In this document: piece by piece, positions 1-19,073 of the stretch
Layout: each line of letters starts with the position of its first letter
Numbering within the stretch: the first letter of the stretch is position 1
From: Streptomyces sp. CB02980
GTDB taxonomy: Bacteria; Actinomycetota; Actinomycetes; Streptomycetales; Streptomycetaceae
Assembly (NCBI RefSeq): GCF_014451325.2
Contig: NZ_JACSCH020000028.1
Coordinates: forward strand, 1 to 64,000
DNA length: 64,000 bases
Direction: 5' to 3'
Translations under genes and position numbers: made by a program
The notes under the pieces: model-generated
The model's database searches: none
The model's input: the letters and a program-made list of their open reading frames with translations, nothing else
What the model was told of the DNA's origin: nothing

Positions 1-10316
<10,316 letters not shown>

Positions 10317-10585
10317 TGCTGAAGTCACCTCCGGGTCATGAGGAAAACGAACGGGGACGGGCGGGCTCGGAGTGCCGGCGCGCGGCGGAACGCCCGCAGC
10401 GCCGTATGCGTCCGGCTGGGGTATGTACACGGGAAGCGGAGTGAGGGGTGTCAGGTCGGATCGGGGCGAAGGAGCGGGGAGCCACCGGCTCCCGATCCCT
10501 TGGCGCACGCCTCCGCCGGGCGCCGGTGCCGGTGGCGGATCCCCCGCCGGCGGGCCGGCCCTCCCGACGGTCTACGGCTCACTCG
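10317..10585. other. Leader region between the thioesterase and the PKS start
   Basis: No gene seen in these 269 nt. A short hairpin (GGGAGCC, 3-nt loop, GGCTCCC) lies at 10477-10493, and GC-rich dyads follow the thioesterase stop. A ribosome site, GGAGG, precedes the PKS ATG. The gap is long enough for a separate PKS promoter, but no convincing -35/-10 pair stands out. Confidence 0.4.
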
Positions 10586-11359
10586 TCAGGACACACGAGA
10601 CAGGTCCTGGAAAGCGGCGATGCGGTCGCTGACCTCCGAAGCCACCGCGGCCTGCTGGTCGTTCAGATAGAAGTGCCCTCCGGGGAAGGTGCGCATCGAG
10701 AAGCCGCCATCGGTGAGCTGCTCCCAGGCGCGGCCGTCGTCGGCGCTCACCCGGGGGTCGCTGTCGCCGACGAGCACGCCGATCGGGGCCCCGAGCCGAT
10801 CGCCCTCCCGGTAGCGGTAGGTCTCGACCGCCCGGTAGTCGGCCCGCAGGGCCGGCAGGACCATGCGCAGCAGTTCGTCGTCGGCCAGCAGACTCGGGTC
10901 GGTGCCGCTCAGTGCGCGGATCTCCGCGATGATGTCGTCGTCGCCCCGCAGGTGCACGTTCTCGTCCCGGTGGATCACCGGAGCCCGACGGCCGGACGCG
11001 ATCAGCCCGAGCAGTGCGCCCGGGGCCGAACGCTCGATCCGCAGCGCCAGTTCGAAGCCGACGACCGATCCCATGCTGTGCCCCAGGATGACGAGCTGCC
11101 GCTCCGGGGCGGGCTCCAGCAGATCGCAGATGCGGTCCGCCAGTGTGTGCACGTTGTCGATCGGCGTCTCCTTCCGCCGGTCCTGACGGCCCGGATACTG
11201 CACGCAGACCACGTCCACGGCAGGAGCCAGTCGCCGGGCCAGGGGAAGGAACTGTGACGCCGCACCGCCCGCGTGCGGCAGGCAGAGCAACGTGACCGTG
11301 CCCGGCAACGCAGGTTCGTATCGGCGGAACCACTGGTCCCGATCCGCGGCTACGGACAT
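10586..11359 (-). CDS. Type II thioesterase (alpha/beta hydrolase) of the polyketide cluster
   Basis: A discrete editing thioesterase of 257 residues. Such enzymes release aberrant acyl groups from stalled ACPs of the neighbouring PKS. Ser95 lies in GHSMGS, Asp201 in GDSDP and His229 in FPGGHF, which completes the triad. The N-terminal WFRRYEP and LCLPHAGGAASQF stretches are typical of the TEII/GrsT family. It lies upstream of the PKS in the same direction, consistent with co-expression. I chose the ATG at 11359, about ten residues before WFRRYEP as in relatives; an in-frame ATG at 11398 would add 13 residues. Neither start has a strong ribosome site. Confidence 0.93.
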   Translation of the reverse strand: MSVAADRDQWFRRYEPALPGTVTLLCLPHAGGAASQFLPLARRLAPAVDVVCVQYPGRQDRRKETPIDNVHTLADRICDLLEPAPERQLVILGHSMGSVVGFELALRIERSAPGALLGLIASGRRAPVIHRDENVHLRGDDDIIAEIRALSGTDPSLLADDELLRMVLPALRADYRAVETYRYREGDRLGAPIGVLVGDSDPRVSADDGRAWEQLTDGGFSMRTFPGGHFYLNDQQAAVASEVSDRIAAFQDLSRVS

Positions 11360-11480
11360 CGGCAAGGAACCCCGTCTCAGCGCAGTCAGCCGGCGCATCC
11401 GCCGCCTGACAAGCCTCAGTGTCGTCTCGGCAATTCGAACCTCAACGTAACCGGCGCTCCCTGCGCGGCGACAGTGATCA

Positions 11481-11597
11481 CACCCCTAACCCCACCCCTG
11501 CCGTGTGGCCGCGCGGCCCCAGTTCATCGTCCGCGATCGCCCCCTCACCAGGCATGAGGCGGCCTGAGCGCCCACCCCTGCCACCCCTACCACCCCT
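11481..11597 (-). promoter_or_regulatory. AGGGGTGG direct repeats upstream of the thioesterase/PKS genes, candidate activator site
   Basis: Read on the minus strand, AGGGGTGG occurs in three tandem 9-nt copies at 11572-11597. A second cluster of AGGGGT-type units lies at 11481-11500. All fall between the LAL activator gene and the thioesterase it probably controls. The downstream GGGGTGG at 11611-11617 can pair with one copy, so part of the block may also work as a transcript hairpin after the LAL gene. Assignment as a LAL binding site is inference from position and repetition. Confidence 0.4.
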
Positions 11598-11656
11598 AGG
11601 GGCAGCGCTCGGGGTGGCAGGGGCTCGGTCGTGCTCTCGATCGGACGTGGAGGGGT

Positions 11657-14404
11657 TCAGTGGTCCGCCGAGCCCACCAGGCCCAGCTCCACCGGCAGGC
11701 CGAAGCGACTGCTCACCCCGAGCTTTCGGTACGTCTTGGTGAGATGCTGCTCCACCGTGCTCACGGTGATGAAGAGGGTCTGGCTTATCTCGCGGTTGCT
11801 CCGCCCCTGTGCCGCCAGCGCCGCGACCTTGCGCTCGGCTTCACTGAGCAGGGCGAACCGGTGGATCGTCTTCCGCAACGTCGGGGTCTCGCCCGGTTCC
11901 TCTGCGCTGCCGGAATTCTGCAGCCTCCAGTAGAGCGGCTCGGCCCCGCACATCTTGGCCATCCGCTTCGCCTGATGGGAAATAAGTCTGAATTCGGCGA
12001 AATGGCCGCACTCAAGTTCGGCGTCACTCGAATCGGCGAGCGCAAGGGCCAACTCCAGTCGGTCCCCGGAATCGAGGAGCACCTTCACCGCGTCCCTCAG
12101 CATGGAAGCCCGGGCCGGCTGCTTGAGCGTCGCGGCCGTGATCCGCAGAGTGCGACCACGCACTCGCTTGTTGTCGACGTTCGCCAACGTCAACTGCTCG
12201 TCGAGGACGCCTTTGGCACTGCGTGCGTCGTCGAGGCGCAGCCACGCCTCGGCCAGGTCGCTTCGCCACGGGACGAAATTCGCGTGGTCGAGAACGGTTC
12301 CGGAGAGAAGACGACCGCAGGTCTGAAAGTCCGCCAAAGCCGCGTACGGACGGTTGTTCTCGATGTAGAAACGTCCACGGGCGTGCAGGAAGTGCAGCCA
12401 GAACGGATTTCGGCGTGCCTCGGGAAGCGCCTCCTTGATGAGCGTCTCCGCCTCGTCCGTCTTGCCCATGGCCGTGGTGGCGTGGACGAGACAGGACAGC
12501 GGCAGGCCGAGGGCCGCACCCCAGTTGTGCTGAGGCATCACGGTCACGGCACGGCGGGAGTGCCGCTCGGCATCGACCAGGTCTCCCCTGCGTGCCGCCA
12601 CCAGCCCCTGGACAGCCGCGAGCATGGCCACCCAGGCCACGGCCTGGAGCGCTTCGGCCTCCGGCCTGAGCGTCTCGCACCAGGCCTGGGCAGCGTCCAA
12701 CCTGTCGTCGAAGGTGAGGACGAGCAGGGCGGACAGCACGGTGACCGGTAGGGCGTCGGCGATTCTGCAGCACTGCAGGACCTGTTCGGCACTCTTGGCG
12801 AGATCACTCCACGACTCGCACTCGACTTTCTGCTCGGGGCGACGCGTCGAGGAGGTCTCCTCCGCGCCGTCCGTTCCCTTGAAAGGCACCACCCATCGAA
12901 TCCACTGACGCGCGAGCGCCAGCTCGGCCGCACCGGTCAGATCGCACTCGTCCTCCTTCATCTCGACCCGATCGAGCGCCAGGGCGGCCTCGTCTGCGCG
13001 GCCCTGCCAGGCAAGGAAGGTACTGAGCGCCACGATGTCCCGCGTGGCCAGACTCCCGTCCTGGAGCAAGGAGTACAGCGGAACCAGCAGGGAGGTGACC
13101 GCCGTCGGCTTGGTCAGCCACAGGACCCGTACCAGGGCCCCCATGACCTCGGCCCGCTCCTGAGCATCGCCGCAGGCCTGGCGGGCGACCTCGAGAAACT
13201 CGGCCGCGCGGCTCGGGTTCCCTTCCCTCAGTGCTTGCCAGGCCGCGTTGCGGAGGACGTCCACGGACCAGTTCTCCGCGATACCTCCTGCGGCGACGAG
13301 TCGTTCGGCGACCTCCGACGGCACGGCCCCGTCGGAGTGCAGCAGCAGTGCGGTGCGCTCGTAGAGTGCGGCGAGCGCCTCCCCGCCGAGGCCGCTCAAC
13401 GCGGCGGCCCGGGCGGCCTGATGGCTGAACCAGCCGGAGCGGAGCAGGCCCGTTTCGGCAAGGGCGTTCAACGCCTCCACCACCGTCCGCTGCTCGCTGG
13501 TGAGCAGCCGCGCCAGTACGTCGGCCGATGTCGGAGCACCGAGGACGGCCAGGCCACGCGCCACATCGAGCAATTGAGGATCCCAGCGATGCAGGCACGC
13601 CTCTACCGCGACCTTGAAGTGAGCCCCTTTGAGTGCCGCATCCATCGCGGAAACCGAATCGGCATCTCCCGGCTCACGCTCGTAGAACCCACGACACTGA
13701 TCCTGGAACAGCGCCTGCAAAAGCAGCGGACTTCCGCCTGTCGCCGCCAGGAAGGAAGGAGCAAGACATTCCGCGCTCGCCTCGCCAAGACGTCGCTGCC
13801 GCAGCCATTCGGTCACGCCTTCGAGTGACAGCGGCTGCAAATTCAGGAGATGAAAGTACGGCTGCTTGATGAATTCTGCCAGCACAAGCGGAGGCTTGGA
13901 GCTGAATATCCGCCACTCGGCGAATACGGCGACGACGGGACTCGACGCGAGTCGGCGAAGCATCAGAAGGAGGGCGTGCATACTGGCCGGATCCGCGTAC
14001 TGCGTGTCGTCGACAGCCAGCACCAGAGGTTGCCCACCAGCGGCTTCGAGGAGAATCTCGGTCAGTTCGTCCACCGCGCAAGCACTCAGCGAAGAGTCCA
14101 GGGAATCCGCTCCCTGGAGAGCCAGGAGCCGATCGAACCGCTCCCCCTGCTCAGTGCTCAGCTCGATGGAGCGGAATAACTGTGACAGCACGCCTAAGGG
14201 GTGGAGCTGTCCCGAGCGTGCCCCCGACGCGCTCAGGACCAGGGCGCCGGCACTCTTCGCGAACCCGGAGAAGCTGGACAAGAGCGTTGTTTTCCCGACA
14301 CCACCCGGGCCCGTCACGAGGGCAACCGTTCGGCCGTTTGTCGTGCACTCATTCAACATTCGCTTGAGGCTTTGAAGCTCGACGTATTTCTCGATCACGA
14401 CCAC
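11657..14404 (-). CDS. LAL-family LuxR transcriptional activator of the polyketide cluster (contains two TTA codons)
   Basis: A 915-residue pathway-specific regulator with an N-terminal ATPase (Walker A GPGGVGKT at 32-39; Walker B LVLAVDD at ~127-133), a long helical repeat-like middle, and a C-terminal LuxR HTH (~850-905, containing SNREISQTLFITVSTVEQHL). This is the size and layout of LAL regulators that activate macrolide PKS genes. It starts with GTG at 14404, with GGAG 7 nt upstream. Leu70 and Leu76 are encoded by the rare TTA codon (TAA on the plus strand at 14195-14197 and 14177-14179), so translation should need the bldA tRNA and be delayed until development. Base composition is less GC-rich than in its neighbours. 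Transcription runs toward the thioesterase and PKS. Confidence 0.94.
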   Translation of the reverse strand: MVVIEKYVELQSLKRMLNECTTNGRTVALVTGPGGVGKTTLLSSFSGFAKSAGALVLSASGARSGQLHPLGVLSQLFRSIELSTEQGERFDRLLALQGADSLDSSLSACAVDELTEILLEAAGGQPLVLAVDDTQYADPASMHALLLMLRRLASSPVVAVFAEWRIFSSKPPLVLAEFIKQPYFHLLNLQPLSLEGVTEWLRQRRLGEASAECLAPSFLAATGGSPLLLQALFQDQCRGFYEREPGDADSVSAMDAALKGAHFKVAVEACLHRWDPQLLDVARGLAVLGAPTSADVLARLLTSEQRTVVEALNALAETGLLRSGWFSHQAARAAALSGLGGEALAALYERTALLLHSDGAVPSEVAERLVAAGGIAENWSVDVLRNAAWQALREGNPSRAAEFLEVARQACGDAQERAEVMGALVRVLWLTKPTAVTSLLVPLYSLLQDGSLATRDIVALSTFLAWQGRADEAALALDRVEMKEDECDLTGAAELALARQWIRWVVPFKGTDGAEETSSTRRPEQKVECESWSDLAKSAEQVLQCCRIADALPVTVLSALLVLTFDDRLDAAQAWCETLRPEAEALQAVAWVAMLAAVQGLVAARRGDLVDAERHSRRAVTVMPQHNWGAALGLPLSCLVHATTAMGKTDEAETLIKEALPEARRNPFWLHFLHARGRFYIENNRPYAALADFQTCGRLLSGTVLDHANFVPWRSDLAEAWLRLDDARSAKGVLDEQLTLANVDNKRVRGRTLRITAATLKQPARASMLRDAVKVLLDSGDRLELALALADSSDAELECGHFAEFRLISHQAKRMAKMCGAEPLYWRLQNSGSAEEPGETPTLRKTIHRFALLSEAERKVAALAAQGRSNREISQTLFITVSTVEQHLTKTYRKLGVSSRFGLPVELGLVGSADH

Positions 14405-14580
14405 TGAACAGCTCCCCGAATTTACTTTGCACTTACTTTAACCACTTAACTGCATCTTCAACGTAACTTCACCCCCGACAGGCAGTCAAGATCCCCTCCC
14501 GAGGGCCTTCACCCAAAGCCTGCCAATTGTTTCATTCCGCTGATATCACACAAACGTCCAGTCATTCATGGCAAAAAGAA
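14405..14580 (-). promoter_or_regulatory. AT-rich promoter region of the LAL regulator
   Basis: The 176 nt upstream of the LAL start are strikingly AT-rich for this genome, with TTAA and TTACTTT tracts at about 14422-14450. It contains no ORF of note. It most likely holds the promoter of the LAL gene, although no single -35/-10 pair can be fixed by eye. Confidence 0.45.
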
Positions 14581-14610
14581 GTGCCGGCCGAGACGTGTCT
14601 CGGCCGGCAC
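14581..14610 (-). terminator. Perfect 14-bp hairpin terminator after the SDR gene
   Basis: GTGCCGGCCGAGAC pairs perfectly with GTCTCGGCCGGCAC across a 2-nt centre. It lies 16 nt beyond the stop of the SDR at 14626 and insulates that gene from the LAL promoter. Confidence 0.85.
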
Positions 14611-14625
14611 CATCAGCGATCAAGG

Positions 14626-15393
14626 TCAACTACGGAGGTGTGACGCTCCGTTGAGGTCGAGGATCGTTCCGGAGGACCATTCCGCGGCGGGAGACGCGAG
14701 CCACAGGACCGCCTCCGCGATCTCGGCGGGCTCGGCCACCCGGCCGAACGGGCTCTGGGCGCGGATCGCGGCTCCCTCGGCCCCCTCCAGGCGGGACGAG
14801 ACCCGTTCCGTGGCGAAGAATCCGGGCGCGACCGAGGCGACGGCGATCCCGTACGGGGCGAGGGAGACCGCGAGCGACTGGCCGAGCGCGTGGACGGCGG
14901 CCTTGGTGGCACCGTAGGCCGGGTGGTCGGGCTCGCCGCGGAAGGCGCCGCGGGAGCCGATGTTCACGATGCGGCCGCCGGCACCCTGGTCGATCATCCG
15001 CCGAGCCGCGAGATGGCTCAGGTTCGCGGTGGCGAGCAGGTTCACGGACACGTGCTGCTGCCAGACCGCCACCCACTCCTCGTACGGGGTCTCGGGGAGG
15101 GGGTGGCGGAGGTTCACCGCCGCGTTGTTGACCAGTACGTCGACCCCGCCGAGCGCCTCGGCCGCCGCGTCGACCACGGCCACGGCCCCCGCCGGGTCCG
15201 CGAGGTCGCCTCCGACGAGGGCGTGGCCGGTTCCGTCGAGGGACTCCAGGGTGACGCGGGCCTCCTCGGCGCGCGAGCCGAAGTGGACGGCGACCCGGTC
15301 GCCGTTGGCCGCGAACGCCTGGGCGACCGCCCGGCCCAGTCCCCGTGAGGCACCGCTGACGAGGACACGACGGCCGGAAGCGGGCAGTTTCAT
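14626..15393 (-). CDS. Short-chain dehydrogenase/reductase (SDR), classical
   Basis: A 255-residue NAD(P)-dependent oxidoreductase. The N-terminal cofactor motif is SGASRGLG (~13-20); NNA is in DVLVNNAAVN, the catalytic Ser in NIGSRGAF, and the Tyr-Lys pair in PAYGATKAAVH. The C-terminus ends in a typical Gly-Thr-Leu-Asp-Leu-Asn-Gly stretch. This resembles 3-oxoacyl-ACP reductase/glucose dehydrogenase-type SDRs, but the substrate is unknown. It is monocistronic, followed by a strong terminator. It sits between the PKS cluster and a quinone oxidoreductase gene; nothing shows it belongs to the PKS pathway. Confidence 0.92.
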   Translation of the reverse strand: MKLPASGRRVLVSGASRGLGRAVAQAFAANGDRVAVHFGSRAEEARVTLESLDGTGHALVGGDLADPAGAVAVVDAAAEALGGVDVLVNNAAVNLRHPLPETPYEEWVAVWQQHVSVNLLATANLSHLAARRMIDQGAGGRIVNIGSRGAFRGEPDHPAYGATKAAVHALGQSLAVSLAPYGIAVASVAPGFFATERVSSRLEGAEGAAIRAQSPFGRVAEPAEIAEAVLWLASPAAEWSSGTILDLNGASHLRS

Positions 15394-15495
15394 CGGAGGG
15401 CCTTCCGCGCGGGGACGTAGCGAAGATCATTCTGCACGGCGGCCCCGTGGCCCCGGACGGCGGCACCGTGGCCGGTGCGGAACTGCCGGCCGCGG

Positions 15496-15625
15496 CCCAC
15501 GGCTCAGAGGACTGTCAGGGCGATCCTGCCCATGGCTCAGAGGACCGTCAGAGCAATCCCGCCCACGGCTCGGAGGACCGTCAGAGGGATTGCCCGTGAC
15601 TCAGACGACCGCCAGGACGATCTTG
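15496..15625 (-). repeat. 33-nt tandem repeats that duplicate the 3' end and stop codon of the oxidoreductase gene
   Basis: Four imperfect units lie at 15496-15528, 15529-15561, 15562-15592 (31 nt) and 15593-15625. The last is the true C-terminal coding end and stop of the quinone oxidoreductase (KIVLAVV-stop). Two further units keep the same phase and stop (GIALTVL-stop, RIALTVL-stop). The third has lost 2 nt and its stop. The array fills the 3' untranslated region before the SDR gene. Confidence 0.85.
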
Positions 15626-16524
15626 CCCGTGGTGCGGCCCAGTTCGCCGATCGTGTGGGCCTTCGCCGCCTCGGCGAGCGGCACGACGACCTCGACCACC
15701 GGCCTGAGCCGCCCGCCTTCCACCAGGGCCGCGATCTCGCGCAGGCCGAGGTGGTCGGGCTCCACCAGGACCCAGGCCGCCCGTATCCCGTCCTGCGCGG
15801 CGGGTACGTCGTCCGGGCCCGGCAGGGTGATCAGCCTGCCCCCGTCACGGAGCACCTTCAGGGAGCGTTCCGCCGTCTCTCCCCCGATGCCGTCCAGGAC
15901 CACGTCCACGTCCGAGACGACGTCCTCGAAGCGGGTCGCACGGTAGTCGACCACCTCGTCCGCGCCCAGCTCGCGCACCAGGTCGTGCTTGCCCGCGCTC
16001 GCCGTGCCGATGACGTACGCCCCGCGGGCCTTGGCGATCTGCACGGCGAGGTGCCCCACTCCTCCGGCCGCCGCGTGCACAAGCACCCGCTCTCCGGGGC
16101 GGACGTCCGCCGCGTCGACGAGGGCCTGCCAGGCGGTGAGCGCCGCGAGCGGCAGCGCCGCGGCCTCCACGTGGGTCAGGGAGGCCGGCTTGGGGGCGAG
16201 GTGCCGTGCCGGGGCCACCACGTACTCGGCGTACCCGCCGGCCTGCCGGGGGAAGAGCGGCATGCCGAAGACCTCGTCGCCGGGACGGAAGATCCCCACA
16301 CCGGGGCCGACGGCCTCCACCGTGCCCGACACGTCCCACCCGACGGCCGGGACGGCGCCCCACTCGATGAGGGCCCCGCCGGCACGGGTCTTCCAGTCCA
16401 CGGGGTTCACTCCGGCCGCGTGGACCCGCACCAGGACCTCGCCCAGGCCGGGCTCAGGGCGCTCCACCTCGCGCTCGACCAGGTTCTCGGGTCCGCCCCA
16501 CTGCTCCACGACCACCGCACGCAT
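15601..16524 (-). CDS. NADP-dependent quinone oxidoreductase / zinc-type alcohol dehydrogenase family (zeta-crystallin-like)
   Basis: A 307-residue medium-chain reductase. The N-terminal GroES-like domain includes GVNPVDWKTRAG and GWDVSGTVEAVG; the Rossmann domain has HAAAGGVGHLAVQIAK. No zinc-ligand pattern is present, as expected for the quinone reductase branch (QOR/AdhZ2). The start is the ATG at 16524 (MRAVVVEQWGGPE), with GAGGCGG just upstream; a longer frame to 17091 is a shadow of the divergent gene. It diverges from the GlxA-type AraC regulator across a 127-nt gap, so that regulator may control it. Its 3' end is tandemly duplicated downstream of the stop. Confidence 0.93.
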   Translation of the reverse strand: MRAVVVEQWGGPENLVEREVERPEPGLGEVLVRVHAAGVNPVDWKTRAGGALIEWGAVPAVGWDVSGTVEAVGPGVGIFRPGDEVFGMPLFPRQAGGYAEYVVAPARHLAPKPASLTHVEAAALPLAALTAWQALVDAADVRPGERVLVHAAAGGVGHLAVQIAKARGAYVIGTASAGKHDLVRELGADEVVDYRATRFEDVVSDVDVVLDGIGGETAERSLKVLRDGGRLITLPGPDDVPAAQDGIRAAWVLVEPDHLGLREIAALVEGGRLRPVVEVVVPLAEAAKAHTIGELGRTTGKIVLAVV

Positions 16525-16617
16525 GCTGTCCGCCTCGTTTCCGTCTCGATCGGGGTGCCCCCGGACCGTTCCGGCGGCGATGCGTCCACGATCCGGTACC
16601 GCGGTCCCATGCGGTGT

Positions 16618-16651
16618 TGGCCGTTTGGCCAGCATGTGACAGGATCTGGCC
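16618..16651. promoter_or_regulatory. TGGCC-rich dyads in the divergent promoter region
   Basis: TGGCC-GTT-TGGCCA lies at 16618-16631, with another TGGCC just before the regulator start at 16652. The intergenic region is shared by the quinone oxidoreductase and the AraC-type regulator, so these may be operator half-sites. This is inference from position only. Confidence 0.3.
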
Positions 16652-17707
16652 ATGGGTGGAACAGCAGAACCGACGAGGGGGACCGCGCGGGAAGTGGCGC
16701 CGACGCCACCGCACCGGGTCGCCGTCCTCGCACTGCCCGGCGTGCCTCCGTTCGAGCTCGGCATCCCCTCCCGGGTCTTCGGCAGCGCCGAGGACGCCGA
16801 CGGCCGTCCCTTGTACGAGGTCACGATCTGTACGGCGGACGGTGCCCCGGTCCTCAGCGACGCCGGGTTCATCGTGCAGCCCTCGGCCGGTCCCGAGGCG
16901 CTCGCCGCCGCCGACACCGTGGTCCTCCCGCCCACGCACGCCATGCCCGAGCTCGGCCGTGGCGGCCCGCTGCCGCCCGAGGTCGCCGCGGCCATCGACG
17001 GCATCCGGCCAGGCACCCGACTGGTGTCCATCTGCACCGGGTCGTATGTGCTCGCCGCCGCCGGGCTCCTCGACGGCCGGCCTGCCACCACTCACTGGAA
17101 CCTGGCCCCGGAGTTCCGCAGGGCCTACCCCCGGGTCAAGGTGGACGAGGACGTGCTCTTCGTCGACGACGGCGACGTGCTGACGTCCGCGGGCGTGGCC
17201 GCGGGGGTCGACCTGTGCCTGTACATGATCCGCCGCGACCACGGTGCCTCGGTGGCCAACCGCGCCGCCCGCATGTGTGTGGTGCCTCCCTGGCGGGACG
17301 GCGGGCAGGCCCAGTTCATCGACCGGCCCGTGCCGGAGCCCACCCTGGCCAGCACCACCGCCACCCGCGCCTGGGCCCTGGAGCACCTCGCCGAGCCCCT
17401 CACCCTGGCCCGGCTCGCCGAGCACGCCCGGATGAGTCTGCGGTCCTTCACCCGGCGGTTCCGCGACGAGGTCGGGGTGACCCCGGTGCAGTGGCTCACG
17501 GCACAACGACTCGAACTGGCCAGGCAGCTCCTGGAGACGACCGACCTTCCGATCGACCTCGTCGCCCACCGCGCCGGCCTCGGCTCCGGGAACTCCCTGC
17601 GCGCACACATGCGTACGGCCTTCGGCGTCTCCCCCGCCGCCTACCGCCGCGCGTTCGGCACCGGCGTCCTCCCGGGACACGGACAGGAGAGGGAACCGTC
17701 CGCCTGA
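16652..17707 (+). CDS. GlxA-family AraC-type transcriptional regulator (DJ-1/PfpI domain plus AraC HTH)
   Basis: A 351-residue regulator. The N-terminal DJ-1/PfpI-like domain (~22-200) includes RLVSICTGSYVLAAAGLLDG, a GATase1-like nucleophile elbow with Cys. The C-terminal AraC/XylS double HTH (~235-335) has MSLRSFTRRFRDEVG and the second HTH signature ending GVSPAAYRRAF. Family members sense small molecules through the DJ-1 domain. It is transcribed divergently from the quinone oxidoreductase, its likely target. It starts with the ATG at 16652; upstream AGGA is a modest ribosome site. Confidence 0.94.
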   Translation: MGGTAEPTRGTAREVAPTPPHRVAVLALPGVPPFELGIPSRVFGSAEDADGRPLYEVTICTADGAPVLSDAGFIVQPSAGPEALAAADTVVLPPTHAMPELGRGGPLPPEVAAAIDGIRPGTRLVSICTGSYVLAAAGLLDGRPATTHWNLAPEFRRAYPRVKVDEDVLFVDDGDVLTSAGVAAGVDLCLYMIRRDHGASVANRAARMCVVPPWRDGGQAQFIDRPVPEPTLASTTATRAWALEHLAEPLTLARLAEHARMSLRSFTRRFRDEVGVTPVQWLTAQRLELARQLLETTDLPIDLVAHRAGLGSGNSLRAHMRTAFGVSPAAYRRAFGTGVLPGHGQEREPSA

Positions 17708-17750
17708 CCGGTTTCCGGTGGGACACCGCCCCAGGAGGGACGCCGTCGGC

Positions 17751-19067
17751 GTGCTGTCACGGGACGGCGCGGCATGCGCCTTACGCTGCAACGCCGGGAC
17801 GAACCCGCCGGGACCGAGCCTCCCCGAAAGCACGGATGTCTTGCTTGCCGTCACCGTCGTCGCGGGCATTCTGTTCACCTGGTGCGTCCTGTCGCGCCGG
17901 CTCGCGCTGTGGAGCATCACCGCACCGATCGCCATGATGGTGGCGGGCATCGCCCTCACCAGCGGCTCGGACCCGCCGTTCGTCTTCGACTTCGGCGACC
18001 TGGCCGGCTTCGAACGCGCGGTGGAGGTCGTCCTCGCCCTGCTGCTCTTCGTGGACGCGACCGAGGTTCCGGCAGGAGGCATCCGACGGGAGAGGAGAGT
18101 CGTCGCCCGTCTCCTGGGCGGCGCGTTGCCGCTGACCCTGGGTGCCGCCTTCCTGGCCGCGCTCGCCTTCTTCCCCGACCGGCCCGGATGGGTGCTCGCG
18201 ACCCTGGCGACGGTCGTCGTCCCACTCGATCTGGCGCCCGCCGCGGCCCTCGTGCGGGACGAACGCATCCCGGCGCGCCTCCGGGAGGTGCTCAACGTCG
18301 AGGGCGGCCTCAGCGACGGAATCGTCTCGCCGGTGTTCCTGATCTGCGTCGCCACCGCCGCCGAGTACCACACGGTGGGCTCCGACTACGCCGAGGCGCT
18401 CCTCGACGCCGTCGGTGCGGCGGGCTGGGCCGTCGGAGCCGGATCGCTCGTCGGCTACCTGGCCGGATGGCTGCTGCGCCGGTCCTGGGCGAAGGGCTGG
18501 ACGCTGCCCGCCGCGGCGAGACTCGCGGTGCTGAGCGTGCCCCTCGCCGCGTACTCCCTGTCCGTTTTCCTGGGCGGCAACGGCTTCGTCGCCTCGTTCG
18601 TCGCCGGCGTCTGCGTCGCCCCGGCGATGCGGCATCTCCCCGAGGGCACCGTGCGGATGACGGACGATCTGGTCACCCTGTCGACACTCGCCCTGTGGTT
18701 CCTCTTCGGCCAGTTGGTCAGCGACGAGTTCTGGGACGGCTTCCACCTGTCCGTCGTGCTCTACGCCGTCCTCGCCTGCACCCTGGTACGCCTGTTGCCC
18801 GTGATGCTCGCCCTCGTCGGTACGGATCTGTCCCTGTCCGACAGGCTGTTCCTGGGGTGGATGGGGCCCAGAGGAGTGGCCTCGGTGGTCTTCGGCCTCC
18901 TTGCCGCGATCGAACTGCCCGCCGCCGGTGGCGGTGACTTCATCTCGCGGGTGATGGTGATCACCGTCATGGTCAGCATCGTGCTGCACGGCCTGAGCGC
19001 CGAGCCCCTCGGCCGCCGGTACGCCCGGGGGCGGCGCACCTCGTCGGAACCCCGGGTCCGGGGATGA
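17751..19067 (+). CDS. CPA1-type sodium/proton antiporter
   Basis: A membrane exchanger of about 438 residues with roughly 11-12 hydrophobic segments. The segment with DLAPAAALV followed by NVEGGLSDG and the helix GWMGPRGVASVVFGLLA are hallmarks of the NhaP/CPA1 Na+(K+)/H+ family; the ND-type ion site appears as Glu-Gly-Gly-Leu-Ser-Asp. It acts in pH and salt homeostasis. I placed the start at GTG 17751, 12 nt after AGGAGG; another GTG at 17718 lacks a ribosome site. With this start a TTA codon lies at 17781 (residue 11). A later start near TTG 17841 would exclude it and match family N-termini better. It is convergent with the betaine operon and shares a terminator with it. Confidence 0.9.
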   Translation: MLSRDGAACALRCNAGTNPPGPSLPESTDVLLAVTVVAGILFTWCVLSRRLALWSITAPIAMMVAGIALTSGSDPPFVFDFGDLAGFERAVEVVLALLLFVDATEVPAGGIRRERRVVARLLGGALPLTLGAAFLAALAFFPDRPGWVLATLATVVVPLDLAPAAALVRDERIPARLREVLNVEGGLSDGIVSPVFLICVATAAEYHTVGSDYAEALLDAVGAAGWAVGAGSLVGYLAGWLLRRSWAKGWTLPAAARLAVLSVPLAAYSLSVFLGGNGFVASFVAGVCVAPAMRHLPEGTVRMTDDLVTLSTLALWFLFGQLVSDEFWDGFHLSVVLYAVLACTLVRLLPVMLALVGTDLSLSDRLFLGWMGPRGVASVVFGLLAAIELPAAGGGDFISRVMVITVMVSIVLHGLSAEPLGRRYARGRRTSSEPRVRG

Positions 19068-19073
19068 GGGTGG

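Noticed and set aside
14626..16524. Assigning the SDR and quinone oxidoreductase to the polyketide cluster
   Set aside because: A strong terminator separates them from the LAL gene, and both have their own contexts; no evidence links them to tailoring.
15475..17937. An 820-codon plus-strand frame covering the quinone oxidoreductase and AraC region
   Set aside because: It contains no family motif and overlaps two well-supported genes in other frames; it is a GC-bias shadow.
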